DNA from: Eimeria necatrix
Taxonomy: Eukaryota > Apicomplexa > Conoidasida > Eucoccidiorida > Eimeriidae
Length of the DNA stretch: 64,000 bases
Reading direction: 5' to 3'
Assembly (NCBI RefSeq): GCF_000499385.1
Contig: NW_013654440.1
Span: forward strand, 1 to 64,000
Below are positions 47,215-57,998 of the stretch, in pieces. The position numbers and the translations under genes are program-made. The first letter of the stretch is position 1; every line of letters starts with the position of its first letter. The notes below the pieces were generated by a model. That model did not search any database. It was not told the DNA's origin and saw only the letters and a program-made list of their open reading frames with translations.

Positions 47215-47495
47215 ACATGTAGGCGCTTTGCTTCTCTGGGCTTTACATATATATACGTTATATATGTAATGTCTATATATGTGTGTATATATATATATCA
47301 ATAGTATTATAGAATGTATTTAAAAGACAATGTAATATATAGAAGCTGAGACAAATATAATTAAAGTGATGTTGTAATTGAAGCGCCTTCTGAGGTGTAC
47401 GTACACCCCAGCTTGTCAGGAGTCGTGGCTTTGTTTGCTTTCGTCATTCCATTTTCAGTTTATTCTGTCGGGAGATTAAAAGCGATCCAGCTGCC

Positions 47496-47527
<32 letters not shown>

Positions 47528-47925
47528 AGCGCTTCGCTGTGGCACTTGCTGCACCCTTCCGCGCTGCTGTTTCTGCTGCTGCTGCTGCTTCTTTCGCTGC
47601 AGCTGCGGTGCTGCTGCTGCTGCGCGCGCTGCTGCTGCTGCTGCTGCTGCGCTGAGCTGCAGCCTTTGTGCCACATACTGAAGGGAATACTTGGAAGCAA
47701 TTTTATTCTGTTCAATTAATATTCCTAAATTAACATTCTTAGAAGTTCGTCTTCGCCTCTGGGCTTTACTAGCACACCCTGCGGTGCAAGACAGGGAGCA
47801 TGCATGCATGCATGCATGCAGTCCTTTTCAAAAGGAGTTCTCTTTGGTTTTAATCAATTTGAAAACTTTAAATCATTTTAAGTGGTTGAAGTTGTTAAAA
47901 AATGCTTTATTTCGCTTCCATGCAG
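47060..47925. other. Intergenic or intronic region with CTG tracts and TA repeats
   Basis: It holds (CTG)n at 47,159-47,213 and 47,497-47,526, (TA)n at 47,245-47,300, and a tandem TGCATGCA run at 47,798-47,820. TGCATGCA is a known ApiAP2 target site in apicomplexans, but here it is a simple repeat. No gene supported. Confidence 0.5.
47394..47407. repeat. GTACGTAC palindrome copy, intergenic
   Basis: GGTGTACGTACACC, a perfect copy in AT-rich noncoding DNA between the ING-type gene and the next exon, flanked by TGA and CCAGC as in other copies. Confidence 0.95.
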
Positions 47926-48041
47926 CGAAAGTGAACCAGTGGTTCGTCTGCAGCCCCGACCACCGCGGGCCGCCGACAGTGGCACTGACCAGTGGGCCCG
48001 TTGCGGCTTTCTCTCGCAAAAAAGTCTTTGAAAGAAAATAA
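47926..48041 (+). CDS. Possible isolated terminal exon
   Basis: After a good acceptor (CTTCCATGCAG) a short frame reads KVNQWFVCSPDHRGPPTV, AFSRKKVFERK and stop. The composition looks coding, but no upstream exon was found. It could be the last exon of the ING-type gene or chance. It contains ACTGACCAGTGG, related to the second palindrome at 40,279. Confidence 0.3.
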
Positions 48042-48290
48042 AACAAATTTAAAAAATTAATTTGTCTTTTTTAAACTTTAAATTCATCTAAATCGCACTG
48101 CCCAGCCCCCTCTGCGGCCTGCAGCCTCTCACCCCGAAGCGCGGCGGGCAAGTGACCAGGGCAGTTCCGGCGGGGGAAGTCGAATTTGTCTGCAAATAAC
48201 TCCAAAATTGAAAGTAAAATAGAAATGAATAATTAATAACTTCGAATATTTGAAAGAAGCTGCTAATCAGAGCTCCAGCGGGTCGCCGGG

Positions 48291-49238
48291 ATGGCGGGGG
48301 CTTTCAGGTTTGGGCGGCGCCGCGCGGCTCTTCGGGTTTCGCGTTCTTCTTTGTTTTTCGTTCTTTCTGTTTCCTGTTTGCTTTCCAACTTTTATTTTTC
48401 GAATTCTTTTCGTTTGAATTCTTCTTCTGACTTCTCCCTCGCCGCCGGCGCTGCAGCTTCGCCCGGGGCTGCTGCGTACCCCCCCGGAGGTGTACATACA
48501 CCCGAAGGCGCAGAAGCGCAGGACGCTGCAGACACCCCCGAAGCTGTAGAGACACCCGAACTTGAACTCGACCCAAATGAGGCAAAACCTGCCGGAATTG
48601 AAGACTCTGAAGGCTTTCCAGAGGCTGGGGAAGGCTATGGACAGCGAGAGGGAGAAACAATCGAAGAAGAACTCCAAAAAATGACAAAGTTTGCAAACAA
48701 AGATGAAACAAAAATCAAATTCGAGGAAAAGACCGCCGGACATGTGCAGGCAGTCTCGGGGACCATGAGGGGAAGGAGACCCACAGACGAAGACGTAGGG
48801 ATTAATTAATTAACTAATTAATTAATTAATTAATTAATTAATTAATTAATTAATCAATTAATTGAAGGTGACACGAGACAAGTCTCGCAGCACCCAGTGC
48901 CACAGCTAGGGAGCGGCAAGTGCTCATGTTTGCGTTTTTGAATTACAAAAAGGATTTTAAATTGATTTAAAGTACTTTTAAATACTTTTAAATACTTTTA
49001 AATGTTTTTTAAACAATAAAGCCCAACGCAGCAGGCAGATCTGCTTCAAAATGGATTAAAAGTACTTTCTAAACATCAAAATTTGGGCCAAGTGGAATGA
49101 AATTCAGGAAATAACAACTCTTGAACAACTCAACAGCAACACTTACTTCATGGGACTCTTCGACGGCCACGGCGGATCTCAAACTGCCAAATATTTAAAG
49201 CAAAATGCCCACAAGGAATTCGGTGAGGCACCACCCAC

Positions 49239-49274
<36 letters not shown>

Positions 49275-49799
49275 TGCTGCCGTTGCTGCTGCCGTTGCTG
49301 CTGCTGCTGCTGCTGCTGCTGTTGCTGCTGCCGTTGCTGCTGCCGTTGCTGCTGCTGTTGCTGCTGCTGTTGCTGCTGCTGTTGCTGCTGCCGTTGCTGC
49401 TGCTGTTGCTGCTGCTGTTGCTGCTGCGTTGCTGCTGGTGTTGCTGCTGGTGTTGCTGCTGCTGTTGCTGCTGCGTTGCTGCTGCTGTTGCTGCTGCTGT
49501 TGCTGCTGCCGTTGCTGCTAAGAGGCAAAAGGCCTTTTTTGCCCCCCTGTGGCATTTCCTCCCAGCCACCAACCAAAGCCCAGAAGCAAAGTGTTTGGTG
49601 TCTGCGTTGCTGCACATTTGAAAATCTTGTTTTCTTTTTTGCTGCTGCATTCTCGTCTTTGAAGTCCACTTCATTGTTGCTTCTTAGCTGCTCAAGTCCC
49701 TGCTGCTGCACTGCGTCGGCCCCTTCTGTTTTGCTCTATTTTTGCCTGTCTTTATTCCCGTTCGCAATTTCACGCTATCTTTTAAGTTGCAGCAACAGT

Positions 49800-49844
<45 letters not shown>

Positions 49845-52305
49845 GCAAGTAGCAGGAGTAGCAGTGCTCTGTGCCCATCGTCGACATGCCACTGCTGCTT
49901 CTGCCACTGTTGCTGCTGCTGCTGCTGCATTTTTGTTGCTATTTCTGCTGCTTCTTTCGCTGCGGCTGCTTGCTTTTGCTGCTGCTGCAGCTGCAGCACT
50001 GGAAGTGTCCGCCGATATTCCTCTGGAATACGACGAGGGAAAGATCTCCGAAGTTTGCATCGCAATGGACAAAAAAATAATCAAAAATAATATTTGCAAA
50101 AGATCAGGATCGACAGGTGAGCACATGGAGAGATATCGAGGGCACGCTTCAGCAGCAGCAACAGCAGCAGCAACAGCAGCAGCAGCAGCAGCTGCAGCAA
50201 CAGCAGCAGCTGCAGCAATAGCCGCAGCAGTGACAACTGCAGCAGAATGCCGGGGCCAGCAACAGTAGACGAAGAAGCAGCAGCAGTGGCAGAAGAAGCC
50301 GACGCAGCAGCAGAAGCAGCAGCAGCAGTCTTAGATGCCAGCGCAACCACTTTAATCTGCCACTGAATTTAATTATTTATTTGCTGCTTTAATTTTTAAA
50401 TTACTTTATTTGCTTTTTCTCTTTCAGCTGCAATGCTATTTGTTGAAAAGGACATCTTGCAGGAGCGAAGCTTCAGGTTGCATTCTGTTTTCGTCGGTAG
50501 GCCGCGAGCAGCGAAGTCCTTGTTTATTTGATTCTTCTTTAAAAAGTATTTCATTAATTTGAAATAAAACTTTTAAATTTAATATTTAATTGTATTCTTC
50601 TGTTTACAAACTCATTCCGGGCTTTGACTCGCCTGCACCCTTTGCAGCAGAAGCACTTCCTTTGGCTGCACCAGTTTCTTCGGTGGAAACAAAGTTGAAA
50701 AGGAGAACAAATAACAAGTTGTTTTTAAGATCCTTTGAAGAATTATATTTCAAGTTTGCAGCAGATCTGCAGCTGCACGGACTTCTGTGCAGCGAACAAG
50801 CTAACAGTTGAATATTCAACTTGATGTTGAATATTCAACTTGATGAAATATATTTACTTCATCAAGCTGCTGCTGTGCAGCTTAGTGCAACTTGATTCGC
50901 CCAACTGTGCTCTTAATTAAACTTGAAACTGAGTTTATGTTTCGCGTTGAAGAGTGGGCAATTAATTAAAGAATTCATTTTTCTTTCGCTGGCAGCTGAA
51001 GTGGTGAATGAGTGGCGGGGCGGCTGAAGGCCGTTTGCCTCGGCGAGGGAAGTTGGGAAATAAATTTAAAATGGAGAAGTGCATTAAAACAATAAAATAA
51101 AACATTTAATTTTATAAACATCTGCTTTCGCGTGCGGCTCAGGGGATTCCCGCATCAAGGCAATTGACTTGTCCAGCGACCGCTCGTTTTACCTCACTGA
51201 AGATCACAAGCCAGAAAGAGAAGAAGAAAAGCACAGAATTGAACTCAGTGGCGGCCGCGTCTACGCAGTGCATAATGTGTACCGCGTCAACGGCATTCTG
51301 AACGTGTCTCGGGCTTTTGGTGACAGCGTAAGAAACTGCAGGCTTCGCTTCGTTTCTTCCTTCGATAAATCAGAGTTTCCACCATTTATTAAATGCTAAG
51401 ACGCTAGTGACGCACCAGGGCTTTCATTATTCATTTAATAAGGTGCTAAGGGCTTGAAAGAAGCAGCAGAAGTGACGCGCTGGGGCTTTAGGAGGCAGAG
51501 TTAGACAGCAGCCAGCTGGGATCAGCTTCCTCAGCTTTCTGTTTGCTGCGCGGGCCGTTGGCGAGTTCTGACGCTCATTTGACGGCGCATTTTGCTGAAA
51601 GTGTTTAAATAAATCCCGAGAAATTGTTTAAATGCCTTTTTATGCATCTGGGGGTCTCAAGAAAGCTCTGTTCGCACCCGCAGATCCTCAAGGACTATTC
51701 GGCTCGCCCGCCGTACGAGCAGCCGGTGGTGGCGCTGCCGGGGCAGCTTGAGGAGTTCATATCGCCTTCTTTTGTGATTCTAATTGCCTGTGACGGTGAG
51801 CCATGGCATTCTCTCCCATTTGCCTCGAAATGTAGCTAGCTAGCTAGCTAATAGCTGCAGCTTTCCCGCAATCCCGTGCGGCGGTCGGCCCTGGCTAGCT
51901 GCAGGCTAGCTTTTACCTAGCCTTCCCCGCCTGCCTCCGCAGTCTGCAGCAGCGCGGGTGTAGCTGCGGCGCTCTCTGCTGCTTCTTGCAGCAGAAAAGC
52001 CGCTAAATAACAATTTAGAAATAAAGAATAGACCGCTGGAGAGTCAAAAGAGCAGGCAGCAGCAAACAAGAAGCTCCTGTGACTTGCGCTGCTGCTGCGC
52101 GGCAGGAGTGTTCGAAACAGTCGACGCGGACCTGGACAACTTGGTGCGGCAGCAGCTGAAAAAGACGAACTTCGATTTGCTGAAAACTGTCCAAGAGATT
52201 CTGCAAGTGGCCTACAGCCGGGGCTCTCAAGACAACTTGTCGCTCTTGCTGGCGCGCGTGAACAACGAAGTGCAGCAAGAAGGCAGCCCCTTCGCCCTCG
52301 GCTGA
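48291..52305 (+). CDS. PP2C-family (PPM) protein phosphatase with N-terminal hydrophobic anchor, 449 aa
   Basis: Metal-dependent Ser/Thr phosphatase. Seven exons (48291-48794, 49063-49222, 49997-50116, 50428-50496, 51143-51327, 51684-51795 and 52106-52305) join with matching phase and sum to 1,350 nt. PP2C motifs appear in order: GTMRGRRPTDED (first metal-binding Asp), YFMGLFDGHGG, SGSTAAMLF, FVGDSRIKAIDL, YLTEDHKPEREEEKHRI, VNGILNVSRAFGDS, FVILIACDG and SRGSQDNLSLLLARV. The family's W-D after CDG is absent (CDGVFETVD). The N-terminus carries SSLFFVLSVSCLLSNFYF, a signal peptide or anchor, followed by an acidic linker containing a palindrome-encoded stretch (VHTPE). Secretion or membrane location is thus likely, as for some coccidian PP2Cs. 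Intron 2 is dominated by a (CTG/TTG)n tract. Confidence 0.9.
48489..48502. repeat. GGTGTACATACACC palindrome copy in PP2C exon 1
   Basis: A copy of the dispersed motif with one asymmetric central base, in frame in the linker of the PP2C protein, where it encodes GVHTP. Imperfect half-copies (GACACCC) follow at 48,529 and 48,549, giving DTPEAVETPE. Confidence 0.9.
48810..48862. repeat. (ATTA)n microsatellite in PP2C intron 1
   Basis: About twelve ATTA units lie just after the first donor site, followed by AT-rich intron sequence with ACTTTTAAAT repeats at 48,970-49,005. Confidence 0.9.
49239..49520 (+). repeat. Interrupted (CTG)n tract in PP2C intron 2
   Basis: About 280 nt of GCTGCT/GTTGCT/CCGTTG units form a nested higher-order repeat of about 12 and 15 nt. 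It begins 16 nt after the donor CG|GTGAGG. All frames of both strands are open, which makes false long ORFs. Confidence 0.9.
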
Positions 52306-52319
52306 TCTGGCAGCCCTTT

Positions 52320-52822
52320 ATCTGTATTGGCATTTGCAATACAGTACAAAGTATAAATTTATATACGCATGTATATATGATATATATATATATTACTTCT
52401 ATAAATGTGTATATATATACATATATACACCTCTATATATATACTTTTATAGAGCTTACACAGCGGCGTATATATATATATAATATATATATATATAACT
52501 CTACATATATGCCTACGTAGAGGCGTGGGAAAAGGCAAGCTTCCGACTGCATGCCGGGGGTGCGCAGCTACAACTGCAGATTCGGACTTTTCGTTCTACA
52601 CTTTTGTTCTTCTCTGTCTACTTCTGCACATTTCCTTGACTTGCCTGCCACTGAAGTCTAAAGGCTGAGTGACTTCGTAGAGGGGAGGTTCAACTTGGGA
52701 GAAAAAAGATGGAAAGCCAAAGTGAAAGCAAAGAAGGAGAACAAAACTTCTCCATACTTGTTTAATAGCCAAGTACGCAAGTGAGGAGGGTGTGATGGCC
52801 TTAGCAGCCATTCATTCAGTGG
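52320..52822. other. Intergenic AT microsatellite between convergent genes
   Basis: (TA)n runs at 52,355-52,510 lie between the PP2C stop and the BCCIP stop. This is a convergent 3' region. No coding content was seen. Confidence 0.7.
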
Positions 52823-52938
52823 CTACTGCTGCAGCGTGATCATCTTTTGCTTGATTTGCTTCTGGTTTGCCACAAACTTTTCGTAAGGCAAAACGTAAAT
52901 AAAAATGAATTCCTGCAGAGTCTGCACAACAGACTTCG

Positions 52939-52974
<36 letters not shown>

Positions 52975-55900
52975 CGGGTAAAGTGCTGAAGCGCACCTGC
53001 GAAGAGCAGAAGCAAAACCAAAAGGGAGGTAATTAATGAGCAGCTACTTGGCTACCTACAGGGGCCACTTGATTTATTATTGCCTTGTTCATTACATAAA
53101 TTAATATATTTGTTCATTTAGTTTACTGTTTGGTTTGTCGGCGCGGCGAACGTGAGCTCGGATCCCTCGGACAAAATTTGATGTTCCATTTCCGCAAAGA
53201 TGTAGTTAGAACGGCCTGAGATTATTGGAGAACAGCCAAATAAAGAAATAAACAAACTTATCCGTAAGTTTGTTTATTTCTTTATTTGGCTATAAACAAA
53301 TGAACAAAGTGACGATTCGTTGACATGAAGGCTGGTCTGTTTTGTAATTCGTTGGTGACCAGAAAAACAAACAAACCCATGAGCAAAAAGGGCTAGGATA
53401 TAGAAAAGGAAGAACTTAAAGTACAATCAGAAGTTGAAATAAAGGGAAAAGAAGCACTAAGAAGAAGGACACTGCATGGGAAGATAAGCTGGAAAAGAAA
53501 TTAAAATTGGCGCGTCAGAACAGTGTCCAGCAAATTGAGAAGGGATGAAAAATAAATACAATTTATACTGCCCACGCATTTAACACACGAAGTTTGAAAA
53601 GTTCATAAATGAATTAAAACACCCAAATGCCATGCTGCCGACCTGCGGCGTTTTCTGCCTTTTGCTTTTTGGCCTTTTGCTTTTGTTCTCCTTTCTCTTT
53701 GTACACTCTGCGAACAAAAAAATAAAGCACAACAAAAAGATTTGCACATTAATCACCAGAACAAAGCACAACAAATAGATTTGCACATTAATCACCATCT
53801 TTATCAATATGACGACATCCACCTTAAATAGCAAAGTGGGAATTCAGCTCCGAAGCTGCGACATAAGAATTGGTAAAAAACTTCCAAATAAAAGAAAGCA
53901 AATTTACAAAAAATTTCAGGCCAATTAAACAACTAGAGGCAGTAAAAGGACAAAACTCTAGGAAGTAAAAGGATGAAATTGTAATCGAGCCAGGGAGCAA
54001 GCACCAGCTTGCAATCAGTAAATAAAGGGCGAACAGCTAGTAAGGGAAAAACTTGAGAAATAATTAATGAGGAGAACTTTTACAGGTGCGAAATTGAAAG
54101 GAAAAGAACCAAAACAACAAATGGCTGAAAGATAAGAGCCAAAGATGCAGGCAGCACTGCGGAACAAGATGTAACAACCAACAGAGAAGTTGCAAGCAAG
54201 AAGCGGCACACAGAACTAAACAAGAGAGAAATGAACAAGTGATAATAAAAGACAGTAAATAAAAAGCAACTAATTACAATGGCAATACGTTGGTCTTTAA
54301 TTACACATTTATGAAATCAAAACGTAAAAAATATATGCACATTATGCAGGCAAACGCGCAAATGAAAAGCTAGAGCCAAACTGCCACTCACAGCGCCACG
54401 CCCAGCACGTGAGAAAATTTGTAAAACTTTCTTTCAGCTTCTTCCATCTCTTCTGTCTGCAGCGACCAATTGACGTCTTCGAGCAGAGACAAATAAGACT
54501 CTGCAACGATTTCGAGCGGCAAGTTGCGGTATCTCCCGCAAATCAGCACACAGGGATTGCTGTTGCTGCTGCTGCTGCTGCCTTTGCTGCTGCTGCTGCC
54601 TTTGCTGCTGCTGCTGCTGCTGATACAGGGGGTAAGCAGCTTTCCTGCGGCAAGGAAAAGACGCACAGCAATATCTGCTGCAGAGCAAGTGGCCGTGACC
54701 ATAGGCAGATATATTCGGGCAAATGCAAAGAGACATAACTTATAATGAACGGGAAACAAACTTGAAACAAATTCAAAACCATCTTGAGGAAAATTCACAA
54801 GAACTCAAAGAACTGTCGCCGCCAAAATAGCACAAGTTGGACATACTAATTGGGTCAACTGAATGATTTCACCAATCAGTCGACAAATGTAATTGATTGA
54901 ATTCATCAACTTTTCAGAAAAACAATTAATAGCTAATTAGTCGCTCATCGAATGGCCAAATAACTTTCCAGACAAATCAATTCTTCGCCTCACTTATTTC
55001 GTTTTCTGTGCTTTGCGGCGCATTCGACCTGCGACACACAAGAGAATTGAACTTAGAATAAATAAATCAATACGGTGATATTAGTGACGGGCTGTTTGCC
55101 GCTTGCAATTAGTAATTAGAATGGCCACAGGCAGTCGCTGATATGAATTTGGGGTTGCAGTAGCTGAGCATGAGTTGGCAGCAGCAGCAGCAGCTCAGCG
55201 TCAACTGCTGCTACAGCTGCTGTATCTGGGCTGCTGCTGCAGCTGTTGAAACTGAACTAGCAGCTGTCAGCCTGCAGCCGCAGCAACTGAATCTGAACTT
55301 GCAGCAGCAGCAGCAACAGCAGCTGGGTGTAAGTGGGCTGCTGCAGCAGCTGAACTTGAACCTGCTCACTTCGCCAGCTGCAGAACTTTCGTTAAGATCG
55401 GATCTGTTGCAGGAGTGTGCTGCTGCAGCGAAAGTAAAGAAACGAAGCCAACGGCTGTCCCCGTGTTCCCGTCTTCCGCTATGCGGATGACGCTGCCAAT
55501 GTTTCCCTGGGAAGAGGAGAAAAGCAGCAGCAAATGAACAGCAGATTGCAAACAAATAACAAAATAAATGAATATATAAATTAATGGAGTAAATAATAAG
55601 CGATAAATCAGCAACACGCCGGCAAATAAAGGAGAAGCAAATCGAGAAGAAGCAAATGAAACTGAAACTAGAAAACGTGAATTCACTTGAAGCTGGAAAC
55701 AAGCAGCGGCAGGTGACTAGAGCAATTGAAGGTGCCCGCAAATAAACCTCAATCAAAACAAATCCGTACAGAAATGCAGAAATAAACAAATAAACCAAAG
55801 GGGCTTCGGCTCACCTGGTTAGCCACTGCATGCGCCAAGGGCTTGAGCTGCTGCTGCTGCAGCTGCAGCTGCCCATACACGCGACTTTGCTTCAGCAGCA

Positions 55901-56776
55901 GCAGCAGCAGCGGCTCGTCCGTTTCTTTAGGGTCGAACAACTCGAAAGAGGCGCTGAGTTCGCCGTCAGAGTCCTGAGGCGAGGAGTGAACACAAAAGAA
56001 TTCAGAAAAGACAAAAGACTCCAAACAAGTGCAAACAAATGCAAAATAATTGAAGTAAAGCAGCCCAAAACACAGAAACTCAATTAAATTAAAAGTTCTA
56101 AACCCTAATTGCAGAAACGCGCAAACAAATGGAGCTCTATTGGCTATTGGCTGTTCAGGAGAGCCAGTTCAACAAACTGAAAACTTTGGACTCAGGCGGC
56201 TCTTGCCTCTGCATTAACTTATTTGTTTAATTTCCAACTTATTAATTTAATTATTCATTGTTTTATATTTGCAACTCAAAGTTTATTCCATTTTGCTTCG
56301 ATTTCGTCTGATGTGCATCGAATAGCACTCATTTCCGTGGGCCCATATACTAGCAGCGTGCACCCGAAGGCGTCTAGGGTTTAGGGTTTAGGGTTTAGGG
56401 TTTAGGCGCATAGTATAAGCAACTATGTGCCCAAAAGCCTAAATCCTAAACCCTAGACCCTAAACCCTAAACCCTGAACCCTAGAGCCTAAACCCTAGAC
56501 CAAGCTGGCCTCGTTAGTATGCAGTTTCGACAACAAAGGCAGAGGCTCTAGTTGTACCAGACTCACGGCTTCAGGAGTTAGTGTTTAGGGTTTAGGGTTT
56601 CGAGAGTTAGCGATTAGGGTTTAGGGTTTCGGGAGTTAGGGTTTAGGGTTTAGGGTTCGGGGTTTACGTCTTCTGAATCACGGTCATCCCCGCCAACGAA
56701 TTGAAGCTCAGAGCTTCCGCTGTCGCTTTCATCTTCGCTGCTGCTGCTGCTGTTGCTGTAGCTGCTGCTCTTGCCT

Positions 56777-56811
<35 letters not shown>

Positions 56812-56863
56812 TTTGTTGGTGCACTTGGTGGGTTGGCTGCTGTCGCTCTCTCCCTCCTCAGAC

Positions 56864-56896
<33 letters not shown>

Positions 56897-57099
56897 TGTT
56901 CTCTCTGTCGTTTCTTTGTCTGCGCCTCTTTTCTTTTGGCTTTGGCTTGCAAGACAATTTCCTTATTTGCTTCTCCATTTGTTTGTCCTTTTTTATCTTT
57001 CTTTATTTGTTTAACTTCCTCCTGAGTTGATCTTCCTGTTCCTTGTTCTGTTTGCTTCTTCTTCTTTTTCTGCGTTTGCTGCTGCTCTGCGTTTGTCAT
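52823..57099 (-). CDS. BCCIP/Bcp1-family protein, about 410 aa
   Basis: Bcp1/BCCIP is a nuclear protein that chaperones and exports ribosomal and signalling factors. Exons from the 5' end: 57099-56668, 55973-55815, 55506-55370, about 54580-54392, 53707-53643, 53215-53127 and 52996-52823, with consistent phase where limits are fixed. The N-terminus is Lys-rich then acidic (EDESDSGSSELQFVGGDD). Family blocks follow in order: SASFELFDP, a QLQQQQLKPLAHAVANQ helix, NIGSVIRIAEDG...GFVSLLSL, CGRYRNLPLEIVAESYLSLL, YKFSHVLG, the Lys-rich VYKEKGEQKQKAKKQ, NYIFAEMEHQIL, and the C-terminal strand EFIFIYVLPYEKF. Exon 4 begins inside a CAG tract, so its exact acceptor cannot be fixed. The first ATG in frame is 57,099; the frame is open to 57,378. 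Intron 1 contains telomere-type arrays, and the intron between 53,216 and 53,642 holds a perfect hairpin. Confidence 0.85.
53234..53291. repeat. Perfect 27-bp inverted repeat with 4-nt loop
   Basis: Arms starting AGCCAAATAAAGAAATAAAC (53,234-53,260) and its exact complement (53,265-53,291) are separated by TCCG. It lies inside an intron of the BCCIP-type gene, about 20 bp upstream (transcript sense) of the acceptor at 53,216. Confidence 0.95.
56375..56666. repeat. Telomere-type heptamer arrays in both orientations, BCCIP intron 1
   Basis: TTTAGGG copies at 56,375-56,405 face CCCTAAA copies at 56,439-56,500, and further TTTAGGG copies lie at 56,579-56,666. The last block abuts the donor site of the gene: exon 1 ends GAAGAC and the intron begins GTAAACCCCGAACCC on the minus strand. 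Confidence 0.95.
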
Positions 57100-57998
57100 T
57101 TTGACGGACTTCGAACCAATTAAGGACACAAAGCTGCTGCTGTCGCTGCTGCTGTTGCTGCTGCTGTTGCTGCTGCTGTTGCAGCTGCTCTTGTGGCTGC
57201 TGGTCTTGTTCCCGCACCGGGGGATATTTTCGCTGCTGCTGCTGCTGCTGTTTTCTCTTGGGGTGCTGCTGCAGGAGCTATTGTTGAAGCAGCTGCTGCT
57301 GTCGCTTCGCTGCAGCAGCCGCCAGCTTGTCCCTGCCTCTGCAGCTGCTGCTCTTTCTTGAGGCAGCAGAAAACTCAAAAATTATTTATTTAAATGTCAA
57401 AAAGAAGGAAATAAAGGGGCAGAGGGCCCCGCCGCCGCCCTTCAAATGCTGCGGGCAGCTGCCAGTGTTGAGCAGCGGTGAGCATACAGCCGAGATAAAA
57501 TGAATTCAAAAAACATGAAATAATACTTTTTAAACTTATTTTTTGTCTTCCGAGAAGAACACACACGACGGAAAGTCCCGCGCAGCAGAAGAAGCACACG
57601 CTAGCTGTTGTTCGTGTTAGACTTACTGCTGCAGCTGCTGCAGCTGCTGCAACTGCAGCCGCTGCAGTTGTTGCTCATGTTGCCGCATAAGCGGCAGTCA
57701 GAAAGTGGGGATTTAATCCAGTTAAACTAAATCGACTACTTTAATTTAATGCATCGAATTGCTGTAGTCACCCTAGTTAACGTTTTGGGGCTGAGGCAGT
57801 AGCGTGGGGCTGCTGCAGCTGCTGCTGCAGCAGCAGCAGCAGCGGCTGCTGCTGCTACTCCAGTGGGCGGCGCGCGCTGGTTGTTGGATTTGATTGGACA
57901 AATTTGGATTGGCAGGTGTCCATACACCTAAGATATTTATTTCTTTGGTGTTTCCGGCTGCTGCTGCCGCTGCCGCTGCTGCTTTCGATTCCGGGAAG
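57100..57998. other. Divergent promoter region of the BCCIP-type gene and eL15
   Basis: It contains CTG clusters (57,131-57,180, 57,626-57,665 and 57,810-57,860), possible extra 5' coding for the minus-strand gene to 57,378, and a palindrome copy 71 bp before the eL15 ATG. No further gene was seen. Confidence 0.5.
57915..57928. repeat. GGTGTCCATACACC motif copy upstream of eL15
   Basis: Half-sites GGTGT and ACACC with spacer CCAT, 71 bp before the eL15 start codon, therefore in the 5' UTR or promoter. Confidence 0.85.

Noticed and set aside
49150..49711. Poly-Ala, poly-Leu and poly-Gln proteins on both strands
   Set aside because: They are translations of the intronic CTG/TTG tract of the PP2C gene. 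The exon upstream ends at a clear GTGAGG donor.
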